31,617 nucleotides of DNA from a virus. A model generated the notes under the pieces. The model did not search any database. It saw only the letters and a list, made by a program, of their open reading frames with translations, and was not told the DNA's origin. Both the position numbers and the translations under genes were made by a program. This document shows, piece by piece, positions 21,953 through 29,363 of the stretch. Each line of letters begins with the position of its first letter. Positions within the stretch are counted from its first letter, which is position 1. The stretch is from positions 1-31,617 of the IMG/VR virus record IMGVR_UViG_3300049916_000204; one strand, written 5' to 3'.

Positions 21953-23164
21953 CTACCTAATAGTATAAGAACCTTTTGTGCGATTTACTAGAACGTACTG
22001 AGCAGCGTAGCGGATGGCATCAATACAGTGGTTCCATTTATCTACAGGCTTTGTCTGACCCTTAGTAGCCCATACGTAGTTATTAAGCTCTTTAATCAGC
22101 TCTGTGGAGTCAGGATCAACTATTAAGTCATAATCCTGGAGTAGTGCTATTCCCGACAAGATAGACCCACTGCGTTTAACGGTCGGGGTAATGTTACATC
22201 CCTTCAGCTTAATCTCCTTAATCAGTCGTGGTTCTGCAGAGTCCGACACTATGAGGTGCGGACCTGCATAACGAATATTAAAGTCTGCTATTTGCGTAGT
22301 AGACATCCCTGTCCTAGCATACATTACCTTAAGGAATATACGTTTATTGCCTTTGTCGATGGCTAGCTTCACAAGTGTAGTGGGGTCAACAGAGAAACCG
22401 AAATCCTGTCCGAAGATAGTCTCATAGTTATCGTTAAACTCTCCTACCCTCCAATTGGTAAATATAACACCCTCTTGCTTTTCCATCCATCCACCAAGTA
22501 TCTGGTGTGTGTACTTCTCAGGTCTACGTCTTCTAATCTCTGCTATCTGATTCAGGAACGACTGCGACAGGTTATCAGTGTTATCTAAGTATGTCGTATG
22601 TATATATGTAATCCCTGACTTAATACCGTTGAAGCCCTCGGGAATGTCTCTGTTGGCGTAGAAACGCCCCCAGATCCAGTGTTCTTTAGTGGTTGGGTTA
22701 AGTATCAGTATAACTCTATTGGGTTTAGTCTTGACTCTAACAGACTGATCAATCTTATCGAATGTGTCCTCGTCTATCAGTTCTTCAGCCTCATCTAGGA
22801 CAAAGGTGGTTATTGCGTTTAACGATTTGAGTGATGCTGTCTGATTCCCTGAGGCGGTGCGTATCCCTTTAAACATAATCGATGAGCCTGTCTTTACGTT
22901 TGTTATCTCGTCCTTCGTTATGCGAAAGTCCTCGACAACTCCCATAAGCTCCAGCTTCTCAATGAACTCAGGAATAATCGATGAAGATGCAGATACCATC
23001 GTGTACCGTGTAAATAGTACCTTGTGTCCTTTCTCGTAAGTTAGGAGCAACAGGAACACGTTAACAGCAAAAGACTTACCAGACCCTCGACCACCTGTGG
23101 TGATAAAGTATCTGGAGTCATTGCCAAACGATTTATACTTCGGGTTCAGATTCGGTACCTTCAT
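21953..23164 (-). CDS. terL: Terminase large subunit (PBSX / Terminase_3-like)
   Basis: A 403-aa DNA-packaging motor. The N-terminal ATPase has Walker A GGRGSGKS (residues 24-31), Walker B FVLDEAEEL (121-129) and a coupling motif LNPTTKEHWIW (155-165). The C-terminal RNase-H-fold nuclease shows D254 (GQDFGF), D308 (IVSDSAEP) and D382 (NHCIDAIRY), the expected metal ligands. It cuts concatemers and pumps DNA through the portal. It overlaps the small-subunit gene by 32 bases. Two exact 9-mer copies fall in the coding sequence, in different reading frames: V-K-R-S at 22171-22179 and L-N-A at 22814-22822. Its distance from portal and capsid genes is notable. Confidence 0.95.
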   Translation of the reverse strand: MKVPNLNPKYKSFGNDSRYFITTGGRGSGKSFAVNVFLLLLTYEKGHKVLFTRYTMVSASSSIIPEFIEKLELMGVVEDFRITKDEITNVKTGSSIMFKGIRTASGNQTASLKSLNAITTFVLDEAEELIDEDTFDKIDQSVRVKTKPNRVILILNPTTKEHWIWGRFYANRDIPEGFNGIKSGITYIHTTYLDNTDNLSQSFLNQIAEIRRRRPEKYTHQILGGWMEKQEGVIFTNWRVGEFNDNYETIFGQDFGFSVDPTTLVKLAIDKGNKRIFLKVMYARTGMSTTQIADFNIRYAGPHLIVSDSAEPRLIKEIKLKGCNITPTVKRSGSILSGIALLQDYDLIVDPDSTELIKELNNYVWATKGQTKPVDKWNHCIDAIRYAAQYVLVNRTKGSYTIR

Positions 23165-23555
23165 CTTCAGGTGTAATGTCGATTATGTCTTCTATCTCTT
23201 TTGGCTTCTCTGAGCCTGTAAAGATGTTTACGATGGAGAAGTCTATGTCCTTTGCTTGGGACAGCGCATCAGGATTATCCATTGCTTTACCGTATACGTA
23301 CTCAATAACCATCTTACGGTCGTACTGCGAGTCTTGTGCTTTTTCCGCAACCATCTTCCAGAAGTTAGCCTCAGACCCATAAACCTCTTCTATCGCATTG
23401 GTAGCAAGTATCTTTGACCTGTTCTTCTTAGCCTTGTTTATATTGGCCGGAGTAGCCATAGTCTTCCGAACAAGTGCATCGCCACGCTTCGCACCGTTGC
23501 CCTTCCGACCATCGGTCTTCTTCATATACTTACGCTCAGGCTTCTTTCTTGGCAT
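23133..23555 (-). CDS. terS: Probable terminase small subunit
   Basis: A 140-aa protein starting MPRKKPERKYMKKTDGRKGN. The N terminus is highly basic and may bind DNA; ATPANINKAKKNRSKILATN and YGSEANFWKMVAEKAQDSQY form a helical core, and the end is acidic (IDITPEDEGTESEPEV), a shape seen in small terminase subunits that hand DNA to TerL. It is immediately upstream of, and overlaps, terL. I chose the ATG at 23555, since the earlier in-frame start would lie deep in the upstream gene. No clear helix-turn-helix is visible, so the call rests on position and charge. Confidence 0.6.
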   Translation of the reverse strand: MPRKKPERKYMKKTDGRKGNGAKRGDALVRKTMATPANINKAKKNRSKILATNAIEEVYGSEANFWKMVAEKAQDSQYDRKMVIEYVYGKAMDNPDALSQAKDIDFSIVNIFTGSEKPKEIEDIIDITPEDEGTESEPEV

Positions 23556-23751
23556 ATATTTTATCGTATAATTCCCATATAGCATCATACCATTCAGTTT
23601 TGCTATATATCTTTTCTCCCAGTTTAGTCTGACCTTTATACTCTATTTGTATACGGTAATCCAATCCTTCAGGGATTGGGTATATCTTATAGCCTTTATT
23701 GAAACAGTAACTTTGAGCTTCCATATTCCTAGAAGCTTCCAGTCGTTTCAT
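23536..23751 (-). CDS. 71-aa protein of unknown function
   Basis: A 71-aa basic protein starting MKRLEASRNMEAQSYCFNKG, then YKIYPIPEGLDYRIQIEYKG and a helical end (TEWYDAIWELYDKIYAKKEA). The layout (helix, beta hairpin, helix) suggests a compact alpha/beta domain; YRIQIEYKG and the conserved KTEWYDAIWELY look like a small phage family I cannot name. The ATG at 23751 leaves a 23-base overlap with the DnaA-like gene; an upstream TTG is possible. It may cooperate with the terminase or replication genes on either side. Confidence 0.68.
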   Translation of the reverse strand: MKRLEASRNMEAQSYCFNKGYKIYPIPEGLDYRIQIEYKGQTKLGEKIYSKTEWYDAIWELYDKIYAKKEA

Positions 23752-24310
23752 AAGAGCCGATAATTTCCGTTTTTTGGTTCCTCGGTTCAATTGCAAATCC
23801 TTTTAACATTACACCTATTCTAAATTCAGCATCATCAAGTTTGTCACTTGGTATCTTAAGTAACAGGTCTACAAGACGCTCAATGTCTTTACGATAAGGT
23901 CTGACGTTACTTAATTGTAACTGAAGGTCAGTTATTTTGTTTTTCAGATCATCTATCTCTAAGTCTCTTTTATCTACACTTTCATAAACATCTCCCAGAC
24001 TACCGAACACCTCAACACAAGTATCGTACATCTTCTTGTTTAATGGAGATAAAAGTATATCCTCGTTAAAGTTATTCATAGCGTGCAGTACTGTAGCGTG
24101 GTTCTTATTCATATACTTGGCTACGTAATTCTTAGCACCTATCCTAACACCAGACCTACACAAGTATTCGTGTGTTATCTTATAGAATATAGAACGAGCC
24201 ATAACATTCTTATGGTCTCTTACTTTGCTTCTAAGGTCTCTGCCTGTAACTGTTTTTACTATCTTCTCTATCCTTGATACTTCTGATGCTATCTCACTGT
24301 TTATCGTCAT
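23729..24310 (-). CDS. DnaA-domain-IV-like DNA-binding protein
   Basis: A 193-aa protein starting MTINSEIASEVSRIEKIVKT. Residues about 13-82 follow the DnaA C-terminal DNA-binding domain: IEKIVKTVTGRDLRSKVR, then NVMARSIFYKITHEY and VAKYMNKNHATVLHAMNNF, where NHATVLHA mirrors the DHTTVLHA signature that contacts the DnaA box. The rest is a coiled coil (KRDLEIDDLKNKITDLQLQL). It lacks the AAA+ ATPase domain, so it cannot melt DNA by itself as DnaA does. It may recruit replication proteins, act as a regulator, or compete with host DnaA. The dispersed TTAAACGCA sites are candidate targets (inference). It overlaps its neighbours on both sides. Confidence 0.78.
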   Translation of the reverse strand: MTINSEIASEVSRIEKIVKTVTGRDLRSKVRDHKNVMARSIFYKITHEYLCRSGVRIGAKNYVAKYMNKNHATVLHAMNNFNEDILLSPLNKKMYDTCVEVFGSLGDVYESVDKRDLEIDDLKNKITDLQLQLSNVRPYRKDIERLVDLLLKIPSDKLDDAEFRIGVMLKGFAIEPRNQKTEIIGSYETTGSF

Positions 24311-24584
24311 CTTCTTCTTTGTTTAAATAATTTGTTAATGTTAATGTAGTACACAATTGGCACGCCAATAGTATTCCTTCACACTCTTCGTATGCCTCCA
24401 ACTCTTCGAACAGGTCAACGCTTATATATAGTTCCTTTAGTGGAACACCAGCAATTATATCGTGGCAAGTTAGGATAAAGTATTCTTCTACTATGGTACT
24501 TCTAAAATCCCACTCCTTCAATATAGTTGCTAATTGCTTCGCCAACCTTTTGTTTGCCCTGCTGTATGTCATCTGAAGTTGCAT
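24294..24584 (-). CDS. Acidic protein of unknown function, 96 aa
   Basis: A 96-aa protein starting MQLQMTYSRANKRLAKQLAT, then ILKEWDFRSTIVEEYFILTC and an acidic end (TNYLNKEEDDDKQ). It is largely helical, with four cysteines in the second half (HD..., EECEGILLACQLC). The first ATG overlaps the exonuclease gene by 83 bases, which is long for this genome, so a downstream non-ATG start (TTG near 24521, giving KEWDFRSTIV) is possible. Not recognised; it sits between a RecE-like nuclease and a DnaA-like protein, so a role in replication is plausible. Confidence 0.6.
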   Translation of the reverse strand: MQLQMTYSRANKRLAKQLATILKEWDFRSTIVEEYFILTCHDIIAGVPLKELYISVDLFEELEAYEECEGILLACQLCTTLTLTNYLNKEEDDDKQ

Positions 24585-25245
24585 CGTATGTTTTTACCTT
24601 TAGTGTTTTTTTGTCTACTATTACAAATGTAAAGCTTTTTTTCTTAAATATGGTCATATAAATGTATGCTTGTGCATCATATCCGTAAAAGTCCATATTG
24701 TAATGCCAAGAATCTATATCGGATGTCGTCTTAAGGTCGACAATCCGATCACCATTCAGGCAGTCTGCTTTCGCTCTGAAGGGGAGTCCATCAACGTATC
24801 CGATTCCTGGCAACTCATATTCACCTCCTGTAAATAATTCATTTGCTGTTGGGTTGTCCAGAACAGCATCAACAATGCTTTGCGCCCATACTTTCTCCTT
24901 AGATAGCATAATCTCTTTACCTTCCAAAGAAGAGTCTTTAACAGCTTCTTTATAGCCTTTGTTACGCCTAGTAGCCACATCAACAAAATGGTAATAGTCA
25001 TCTAGTTTATCTTTTTCTAATAGTGAAACGTGAATAAGCCTACCCTCTCTGAGTGGCTTCATATTACTGTCCAAAGGTTCTCGGTTGCCTAAGTAACTGT
25101 CTATTCCCTCTAGTAGCTTCTTGCAGGACGATGAGGACAGGGATGCTTTATTAAGGTACCCGTAGTAGAACTCATTATCGTACATCTTACTGACTATATC
25201 ATCTATAGCCCAGTCAGTGCCATCAAGCAGTCTTATCGTCTCCAT
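24502..25245 (-). CDS. RecE-like 5'-3' exonuclease (PD-(D/E)XK, ExoVIII type)
   Basis: A 247-aa nuclease. Characteristic pieces are LREGRLIHVSLLEKDKL (His72), FRAKADCLNGDRIVDLKTTS (D161, D170, K172 forming the D...DLK metal site) and YGYDAQAYIYMTIF (the Q-x-x-x-Y motif), in the order expected for RecE/Cas4-like exonucleases. It would resect double-stranded ends to give 3' tails for the Erf annealing protein encoded at 28793-29359, making a phage single-strand annealing system. It is shorter than E. coli RecE because only the nuclease domain is present. Overlaps with genes on both sides place it in the replication operon. Confidence 0.85.
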   Translation of the reverse strand: METIRLLDGTDWAIDDIVSKMYDNEFYYGYLNKASLSSSSCKKLLEGIDSYLGNREPLDSNMKPLREGRLIHVSLLEKDKLDDYYHFVDVATRRNKGYKEAVKDSSLEGKEIMLSKEKVWAQSIVDAVLDNPTANELFTGGEYELPGIGYVDGLPFRAKADCLNGDRIVDLKTTSDIDSWHYNMDFYGYDAQAYIYMTIFKKKSFTFVIVDKKTLKVKTYDATSDDIQQGKQKVGEAISNYIEGVGF

Positions 25246-25369
25246 CTGTTCTGGCTTTAGTATTTTCTTGCACCATTCTATATATATCTACAACCATTGA
25301 CTGCAACTGTGCAACATTGCCCTCTAGTTGTTTAAGCTTCTGAGCTTGAGTAATTCGTTTAGCTTTCAT
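25223..25369 (-). CDS. 48-aa coiled-coil protein
   Basis: A 48-aa ORF starting MKAKRITQAQKLKQLEGNVA, then QLQSMVVDIYRMVQENTKAR. Heptad-like spacing of hydrophobic residues predicts one coiled-coil helix. It overlaps the DUF5664-like gene by 11 bases and the exonuclease by 23, consistent with a coupled small gene. No further motif is visible; an oligomerising partner of a neighbour is possible. Confidence 0.65.
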   Translation of the reverse strand: MKAKRITQAQKLKQLEGNVAQLQSMVVDIYRMVQENTKARTDGDDKTA

Positions 25370-25709
25370 TCTCTATTTCTTTTTGCAGATTAGCCAATGC
25401 TCTCCAAGCCACTTTGGCTGAGTGCCTTACACCATCTGTATCTATTGTTCCTGCATCGATGAGGTGACGCATTAAAGCGTCTAACTCATCTCCAGACTTA
25501 CTTCTATCCCAAGCCAATGGCTTATCAGGATTATGCTGTTGCTGTCCTGCATAACTGCATTTAGCTACTTCTTTTATAGCATCTGGAAAGTAATTAATTA
25601 CTCCGGAATAAACAGGTATCTTTTTTCTATCTTCTTTTGGAGGGTTTACGTAGTCACTGTAATCTGACACATATCCTCCTCCGTAAAATGCTTTTTTAGG
25701 ATCATTCAT
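25359..25709 (-). CDS. dATP/dGTP diphosphohydrolase N-terminal-like protein (DUF5664)
   Basis: A 116-aa protein starting MNDPKKAFYGGGYVSDYSDY. IPVYSGVINYFPDAIKEVAK, then CSYAGQQQHNPDKPLAWDRS and GDELDALMRHLIDAGTIDTD with RHSAKVAWRALANLQKEIE match a domain known as DUF5664 or the N-terminal part of phage dATP/dGTP pyrophosphohydrolases. In full-length relatives it is linked to nucleotide pool remodelling; here it stands alone. The conserved H, D and R residues (QQQHNP, RHLIDAG) are present. Enzymatic activity of the isolated domain is uncertain. It is joined by ATGA to the nuclease-like gene upstream. Confidence 0.78.
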   Translation of the reverse strand: MNDPKKAFYGGGYVSDYSDYVNPPKEDRKKIPVYSGVINYFPDAIKEVAKCSYAGQQQHNPDKPLAWDRSKSGDELDALMRHLIDAGTIDTDGVRHSAKVAWRALANLQKEIENES

Positions 25710-26101
25710 AATATTGTCGCTTCTTTTATATCTAAGTATGCCACTTCCTTCTCTACTCTAGCCCCATTAGCGAACTCAGTAGTAGCTGGATTTCTTCTGT
25801 TGATTTCCCAGTCAGGCTCAATCCAAAATAGATTAAATATGAACACGCCACTTGGAGTGCTACAAATATACATAGGTATGTCAAGGTTATCCTCACAAAT
25901 TTTAATAATCGCATCAAATTTCTTTTTTTCAATAAGTAGTGTGTCATAATGTTTCTTTCTGCATTTAAGTTCTATACGTTGTCTGCCCTTTGGCGAATAA
26001 CAATCCCATCGACTCATCTGTGTTTTAGCCTTGACAAGGTCGGGATACTTACTGCGTTTAAGGAAGTCGAACAAGTCGGCTTCGTTATTTATAGGTTCCA
26101 T
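25706..26101 (-). CDS. PD-(D/E)XK nuclease-like protein
   Basis: A 131-aa protein. The core SRWDCYSPKGRQRIELKCRK with KHYDTLLIEKKKFDAIIKIC gives D33, E44 and K46 in the D-x(n)-E-x-K arrangement of restriction-like nucleases, and the strand/helix order afterwards fits that fold. A final part (PMYICSTPSGVFIFNLFWIE) is hydrophobic strand. Likely a structure-specific or host-DNA nuclease; target unknown. It contains an exact 9-mer copy at 26053-26061, read L-K-R-S. It overlaps neighbours on both sides and is one of three PD-(D/E)XK-type genes in the window. Confidence 0.72.
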   Translation of the reverse strand: MEPINNEADLFDFLKRSKYPDLVKAKTQMSRWDCYSPKGRQRIELKCRKKHYDTLLIEKKKFDAIIKICEDNLDIPMYICSTPSGVFIFNLFWIEPDWEINRRNPATTEFANGARVEKEVAYLDIKEATIL

Positions 26102-26504
26102 ATAATATTTTCAATGGTTTAAATATACTGTTTATAAAACAAGAATTACAATTTGTGGGCTTTCTATTCTCTCTAAAAACCCTATTGTACACCTTAATCA
26201 TTTGCTCTACTTGTTCGGCATCTAATCTTCCAACTCCGCTTTCAATTATCTCACTAACAAAATCATACTCGTGTTCAAGTAAGCACTCAGGCTTCTTGTA
26301 TCTGAACTTCTTATTGAGAACCTCCTTACGATGGTCACAACCGCAATCTTCTCCAGCTAAGAACTTTACAGCCTTCTTTATTCCTGTGGCTGTGGTTATC
26401 TTCTCTATGGTATCACCCAGCCCTTTTGGGGCTGAGTCATACTTAGCTTTCCACTGCTTATATGCTTTAGTTCGTTTATCCTTTGGTGCTTCTGGTGTAC
26501 TCAT
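26085..26504 (-). CDS. Conserved phage protein with CxC and CxxC zinc-type motifs
   Basis: A 139-aa basic protein. KGLGDTIEKITTATGIKKAV, then FLAGEDCGCDHRKEVLNKKF and KPECLLEHEYDFVSE, and a late YNRVFRENRKPTNCNSCF, form a pattern I recognise from flavobacterial phages next to the sigma-factor gene. C54, C56 and C119, C122 could form a zinc site. The fold is unknown. The ATG overlaps the sigma factor's TGA (ATGA), so the two are probably co-translated and may act together in transcription control. Confidence 0.75.
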   Translation of the reverse strand: MSTPEAPKDKRTKAYKQWKAKYDSAPKGLGDTIEKITTATGIKKAVKFLAGEDCGCDHRKEVLNKKFRYKKPECLLEHEYDFVSEIIESGVGRLDAEQVEQMIKVYNRVFRENRKPTNCNSCFINSIFKPLKILYGTYK

Positions 26505-27061
26505 ATCTTATCGTAATCTTGATTGAAAAAGTCTTCTATGTCCTCACCGAACTTTTCTTCAATAATTTTTCTGTAGTTCTTGCAAGAGTTATATATGCTC
26601 GTAAGTGAAATCTTTGTATCGCCAGCAATGTCTCTAAGAGATTGAGGAGTGTAATAGTATAACCTGAATAACTTCTGGTCATACCAATGCCAGGTGGAAA
26701 CCTCCTCATCAATGGCTTTAAATATCGTAAGGTATGCCTCCTCCATACTGTCATTCTCCTCTCTCTCTTCTGGAATTTCCGCAAGAGCCGAAAGGATACT
26801 GATGTTTTCAACATCTGAGTAGTCTTTACTGATTTCTGCTTTTTGACCTTTTTTAGAGTCATAGAACAGGTTACGTAAAGTGATATATATAAAGTAAGAA
26901 TTGACCTCACCATCTTTTATTATTTTTTCAGGTTTATCTAAATACTTGTTCAGTCTCAAATACATATCCTGCACAATATCATTTGCCAGGTGTATATCCT
27001 TACAGATAGACATAGCCATTGAAATCCACTCCTTATGCCTCTTAGTCAGTATCTCCCACAT
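26501..27061 (-). CDS. Sigma-70-family transcription factor
   Basis: A 186-aa protein of ECF-like size. Region 2 is visible at residues about 8-75 (HKEWISMAMSICKDIHLAND, IVQDMYLRLNKYL, YFIYITLRNLFYDSKKG) and region 4 at about 135-175, with a helix-turn-helix (SLRDIAGDTKISLTSIYNSC). An acidic linker joins them. It probably redirects host RNA polymerase to phage promoters, perhaps those of the virion operons that lack host-like TAnnTTTG boxes. It overlaps the 55-aa membrane gene upstream by 20 bases and is coupled to the next gene. Confidence 0.8.
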   Translation of the reverse strand: MWEILTKRHKEWISMAMSICKDIHLANDIVQDMYLRLNKYLDKPEKIIKDGEVNSYFIYITLRNLFYDSKKGQKAEISKDYSDVENISILSALAEIPEEREENDSMEEAYLTIFKAIDEEVSTWHWYDQKLFRLYYYTPQSLRDIAGDTKISLTSIYNSCKNYRKIIEEKFGEDIEDFFNQDYDKI

Positions 27062-27209
27062 AGTATATAAAGGTTATTCCAAATACAAAAAAAAGAAGCT
27101 GGATCATAATATAGTCCCCAACTTCTTCAAAGGCTTCGTCCATCGCTTGATCCTTAAAGTTAACTCCAACGACACAACCGTAAATAGGAAAAAATGATAT
27201 CCCGAACAT
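27042..27209 (-). CDS. 55-aa membrane protein
   Basis: A 55-aa ORF starting MFGISFFPIYGCVVGVNFKD, then QAMDEAFEEVGDYIMIQLLF and FVFGITFIYYVGDTD. Two hydrophobic segments (residues about 3-17 and 36-51) flank a charged middle, typical of a small family I recognise from flavobacterial phages (MF-x-I-x-x-FP start, charged centre, LG-x-x-GV-like helix end). It overlaps the sigma factor start by 20 bases. Role unknown; it may insert in the inner membrane. Confidence 0.72.
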   Translation of the reverse strand: MFGISFFPIYGCVVGVNFKDQAMDEAFEEVGDYIMIQLLFFVFGITFIYYVGDTD

Positions 27210-27225
27210 AGTTAAATTGTTTGAG

Positions 27226-27645
27226 CTAATATAGTAATTTTATTTCAATATAATCACTTTCTCCGTAAAATTTTCTTAAATCTCTTACCTCAACGATATT
27301 TTGATCTTGCTCGAATATAGTTCCTTCCAAAGCATCTATGAATGCTTTGTTCAGGTTGTCTAGTAAGTCTGGCTTAGTAGCCTTTGGCATACCTACTATT
27401 CTGCGTTTAAGAGCTGTGGACTTAGTGAATGCAAAACAATAATGCAGATGCTCCACTATAATCGGAGTACCTGCTCTTATTATCTCAAACTCATCTCCTA
27501 CTTGAAACATTGCGCTGTGAGCTATGTCTTTTTTAAAGTCAAGTATTTTCTTTGGTGTGTAAGCAATACCGTTTCTCCCCCTTCTGAAGGATTGGTGCGG
27601 TGTTGGTTTTATATCAAAATGAAGTGTCAATTCTGAGTATGTCAT
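27226..27645 (-). CDS. RusA-family Holliday junction resolvase
   Basis: A 139-aa protein starting MTYSELTLHFDIKPTPHQSF. The active-site region KPDLLDNLNKAFIDALEGTI with FEQDQNIVEVRD matches RusA (in E. coli D70, D72 and D91): here D93, D96 and D114 are candidates. The first pair is spaced D-x-x-D instead of D-x-D, a small variation. It resolves recombination or replication junctions before packaging. An exact 9-mer copy lies at 27402-27410, read L-K-R-R. It overlaps the ATPase gene by 32 bases. Confidence 0.85.
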   Translation of the reverse strand: MTYSELTLHFDIKPTPHQSFRRGRNGIAYTPKKILDFKKDIAHSAMFQVGDEFEIIRAGTPIIVEHLHYCFAFTKSTALKRRIVGMPKATKPDLLDNLNKAFIDALEGTIFEQDQNIVEVRDLRKFYGESDYIEIKLLY

Positions 27646-28432
27646 CGATTTTATCTATAATTCGTGGAGTGCCTTGCCTATCTACCTCAAAGCTAAATTG
27701 CTCAAAGGGGTAGGACCTACTGCGTTTACATATAACGTCAACTATGTCTTCGTTATCTTCCTTAAGTTTAAGTTGTATCTGTGTCTCTGTTTTCTTCTCT
27801 AAGAATGAACCTAAGTGTCCTGTGGGTTTGTCGCTATTAAAGTTGCTATGGATAACTACCATAATATGAACGTTGTACTCCTCGCTCCATCTCATTATCT
27901 CCTGGACTATAGCTGCTGATTCCTTGATGTCGTTAACATCTAGTACTAGGTCAGCAACACCATCGATAATAACAAGACCCGTTTCATCTTGATACTTATC
28001 TAAGTACCAATCAATAAACTTTACCCTTTCATTTGCAGGCAATGTCCTCATTGCATACGGATCATAATCCAGGCCATCGTATTTAGATATATCCAGAACT
28101 CTGCGGAATACCTTTTGAGCGTGGAATATACCTTGCTCAGTATCGAAGTGAACTAGCTTAAGGTCTTCTCTGTGACCTCTTATTGCGCCTGTGCAGTCCG
28201 TTTTACCGGACAAGTAGGCTCCTGCAATCATTGATATAAAGAAAGTCTTCTTACTTTTTGGTGGTGCTTGTACAAAGCTGAAGTTTCCATAGGTTCCTAT
28301 GGGTGTTGGATATGTGTCGTCTTTTGATTTGTATGTGCCATAGCTAACAGCTATTGGCGGGTACTCAACCTCTGCGTATGGGTTTACCGATAATTCTGTC
28401 CTTAATTGTTCGTATCTTTCGTCTAATGTCAT
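27614..28432 (-). CDS. RecA-fold ATPase, RepA/DnaB-helicase-like
   Basis: A 272-aa protein of the AAA_25 / RepA-like group. The P-loop is degenerate: FVQAPPKSKKTFF (residues 56-63) lacks the usual GxxxxGK glycines but keeps K and T. The catalytic Glu is likely E99 (VHFDTEQG), Walker B is GLVIIDGVADL (152-162), and VVIHSNFNSDKPTGHLGSFL (192-211) is a typical sensor/DNA-loop region. It could be the replicative helicase or loader. It begins just after an intrinsic terminator, and a variant 9-mer (GTAAACGCA) lies at 27721-27729, read C-K-R-S. The KSKKT form of the P-loop is one I have seen in Bacteroidota mobile elements. Confidence 0.78.
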   Translation of the reverse strand: MTLDERYEQLRTELSVNPYAEVEYPPIAVSYGTYKSKDDTYPTPIGTYGNFSFVQAPPKSKKTFFISMIAGAYLSGKTDCTGAIRGHREDLKLVHFDTEQGIFHAQKVFRRVLDISKYDGLDYDPYAMRTLPANERVKFIDWYLDKYQDETGLVIIDGVADLVLDVNDIKESAAIVQEIMRWSEEYNVHIMVVIHSNFNSDKPTGHLGSFLEKKTETQIQLKLKEDNEDIVDVICKRSRSYPFEQFSFEVDRQGTPRIIDKIDDILRIDTSF

Positions 28433-28452
28433 CTCTCTTAAAATTAGTGGTT

Positions 28453-28483
28453 AAAAAAGGGTGAGGTTTTAAGCCCACCCTTT
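28453..28483 (-). terminator. Intrinsic terminator after the SSB-like gene
   Basis: On the minus strand AAAGGGUG (8 bp) pairs perfectly with CACCCUUU around a short loop containing GG/CC pairs, and the arm runs into UUUUUU. It separates the annealing/SSB genes from the ATPase gene, whose ATG is 21 bp further, so promoter-less genes below rely on read-through or another start. Confidence 0.9.
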
Positions 28484-28505
28484 AAGTAAAACAAAAGAGA
28501 CAACA

Positions 28506-28790
28506 CTAGAACTCTAAACTAGAGTCAAGGGTTTCGGTTTCGGCTGGAGCTAAATCTCTAGCCGTTTTTATATTTCCATCAGTCCAGACAACTTTGCCGT
28601 TTCCGATATAGGATTTTTTGGTTTTAGCTTCACGCTCCTCTTTTGATTGAGCGTAGAAGACGGATGCATTCTGACCGTATTCAGACAATTCATCACGAGT
28701 TGCTACGGTTAGATTAAGGTATTGACCTTTATTTAGTTTACTTTTATCGATTTTCTTTACATCGATTGAGATTTCAGTTAATGCTGCCAT
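28506..28790 (-). CDS. SSB-like small protein
   Basis: A 94-aa protein starting MAALTEISIDVKKIDKSKLN. The pattern KGQYLNLTVATRDELSEYGQ, then NASVFYAQSKEEREAKTKKS and YIGNGKVVWTDG, is a conserved small family beside Erf genes in Bacteroidota phages. Beta-rich, with an acidic end (AETETLDSSLEF) reminiscent of the SSB tail that ends in DDDxPF. A single-strand DNA-binding role is inferred from these features and from its place between the annealing protein and a helicase-like ATPase. It is three bases from the Erf gene. Confidence 0.62.
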   Translation of the reverse strand: MAALTEISIDVKKIDKSKLNKGQYLNLTVATRDELSEYGQNASVFYAQSKEEREAKTKKSYIGNGKVVWTDGNIKTARDLAPAETETLDSSLEF

Positions 28791-28792
28791 AT

Positions 28793-29359
28793 TTATTTAT
28801 TTACAAGTTTAATTTTCGCTGCATCTGAAATATTGTATTTCATCTGCACCTTTTCTATGTTACCTCCATTATCCATATAGTTCTTTACTTTATCGAACTC
28901 AGGGGTATTCGGTTTAAGAATAGCTTTCTTTGTATCAACCTTTTGTGGTTGAGCAGTAGCTGTCTTTCCGTGTGTGTTAGTCGCATCTGCATCTTTGGTG
29001 TCATCAATTAAGAATAAACCGTTTAACGCATACTTGCGAGCGTATGAAGAAGAAGATCCAAACGACTGGGCAATATCCATTCCCTTTCTGTTTGGGTCAA
29101 CCCCAGCCTGTGCAGATACAGATACAGTGTCCTTGCCATCCGTTATAGAAGCCGTAGCTACTATATGAGGGATTGCGCCTTCACCTACAAAAATATCTGA
29201 TACAGTCAGAACAATTCCTTGCTCTGCGAGAAGCGGTTTGACAGCCTCTAGGATGTCTTCACAGCTTCGGTAGTTATACTTACCAAAGTTATTCCTTTGG
29301 TTCTTCGGTGCTTTCAGTCTCCCCTGAATAGCAACCAACTTATTTACTAGCGTAGTCAT
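28793..29359 (-). CDS. erf: Erf-family single-strand annealing protein
   Basis: A 188-aa recombination protein. NKLVAIQGRLKAPKNQRNNF, then GKYNYRSCEDILEAVKPLLA and SFGSSSSYARKYALNGLFLI with DDTKDADA are clear ERF-family signatures. It anneals complementary single strands and should work with the RecE-like exonuclease at 24502-25245 and the SSB-like protein downstream. A short, basic C-terminal extension follows the core. Its ATG is only four bases below a consensus promoter box (29364-29371), so the mRNA may be nearly leaderless. Confidence 0.9.
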   Translation of the reverse strand: MTTLVNKLVAIQGRLKAPKNQRNNFGKYNYRSCEDILEAVKPLLAEQGIVLTVSDIFVGEGAIPHIVATASITDGKDTVSVSAQAGVDPNRKGMDIAQSFGSSSSYARKYALNGLFLIDDTKDADATNTHGKTATAQPQKVDTKKAILKPNTPEFDKVKNYMDNGGNIEKVQMKYNISDAAKIKLVNK

Positions 29360-29363
29360 ACTG

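Noticed and set aside
24756-25001. 81-aa minus-strand ORF inside the exonuclease gene
   Set aside because: It is a low-complexity, leucine-rich shadow within a strongly conserved nuclease reading frame.
25753-25947. 64-aa minus-strand ORF inside the nuclease-like gene
   Set aside because: It lies in another frame of a gene with D...ExK motifs and has no start support or neighbours that favour it.
26536-26913. 125-aa ORF overlapping the sigma factor
   Set aside because: It is an alternative frame of the sigma gene with unusual residue use; the sigma reading shows regions 2 and 4.
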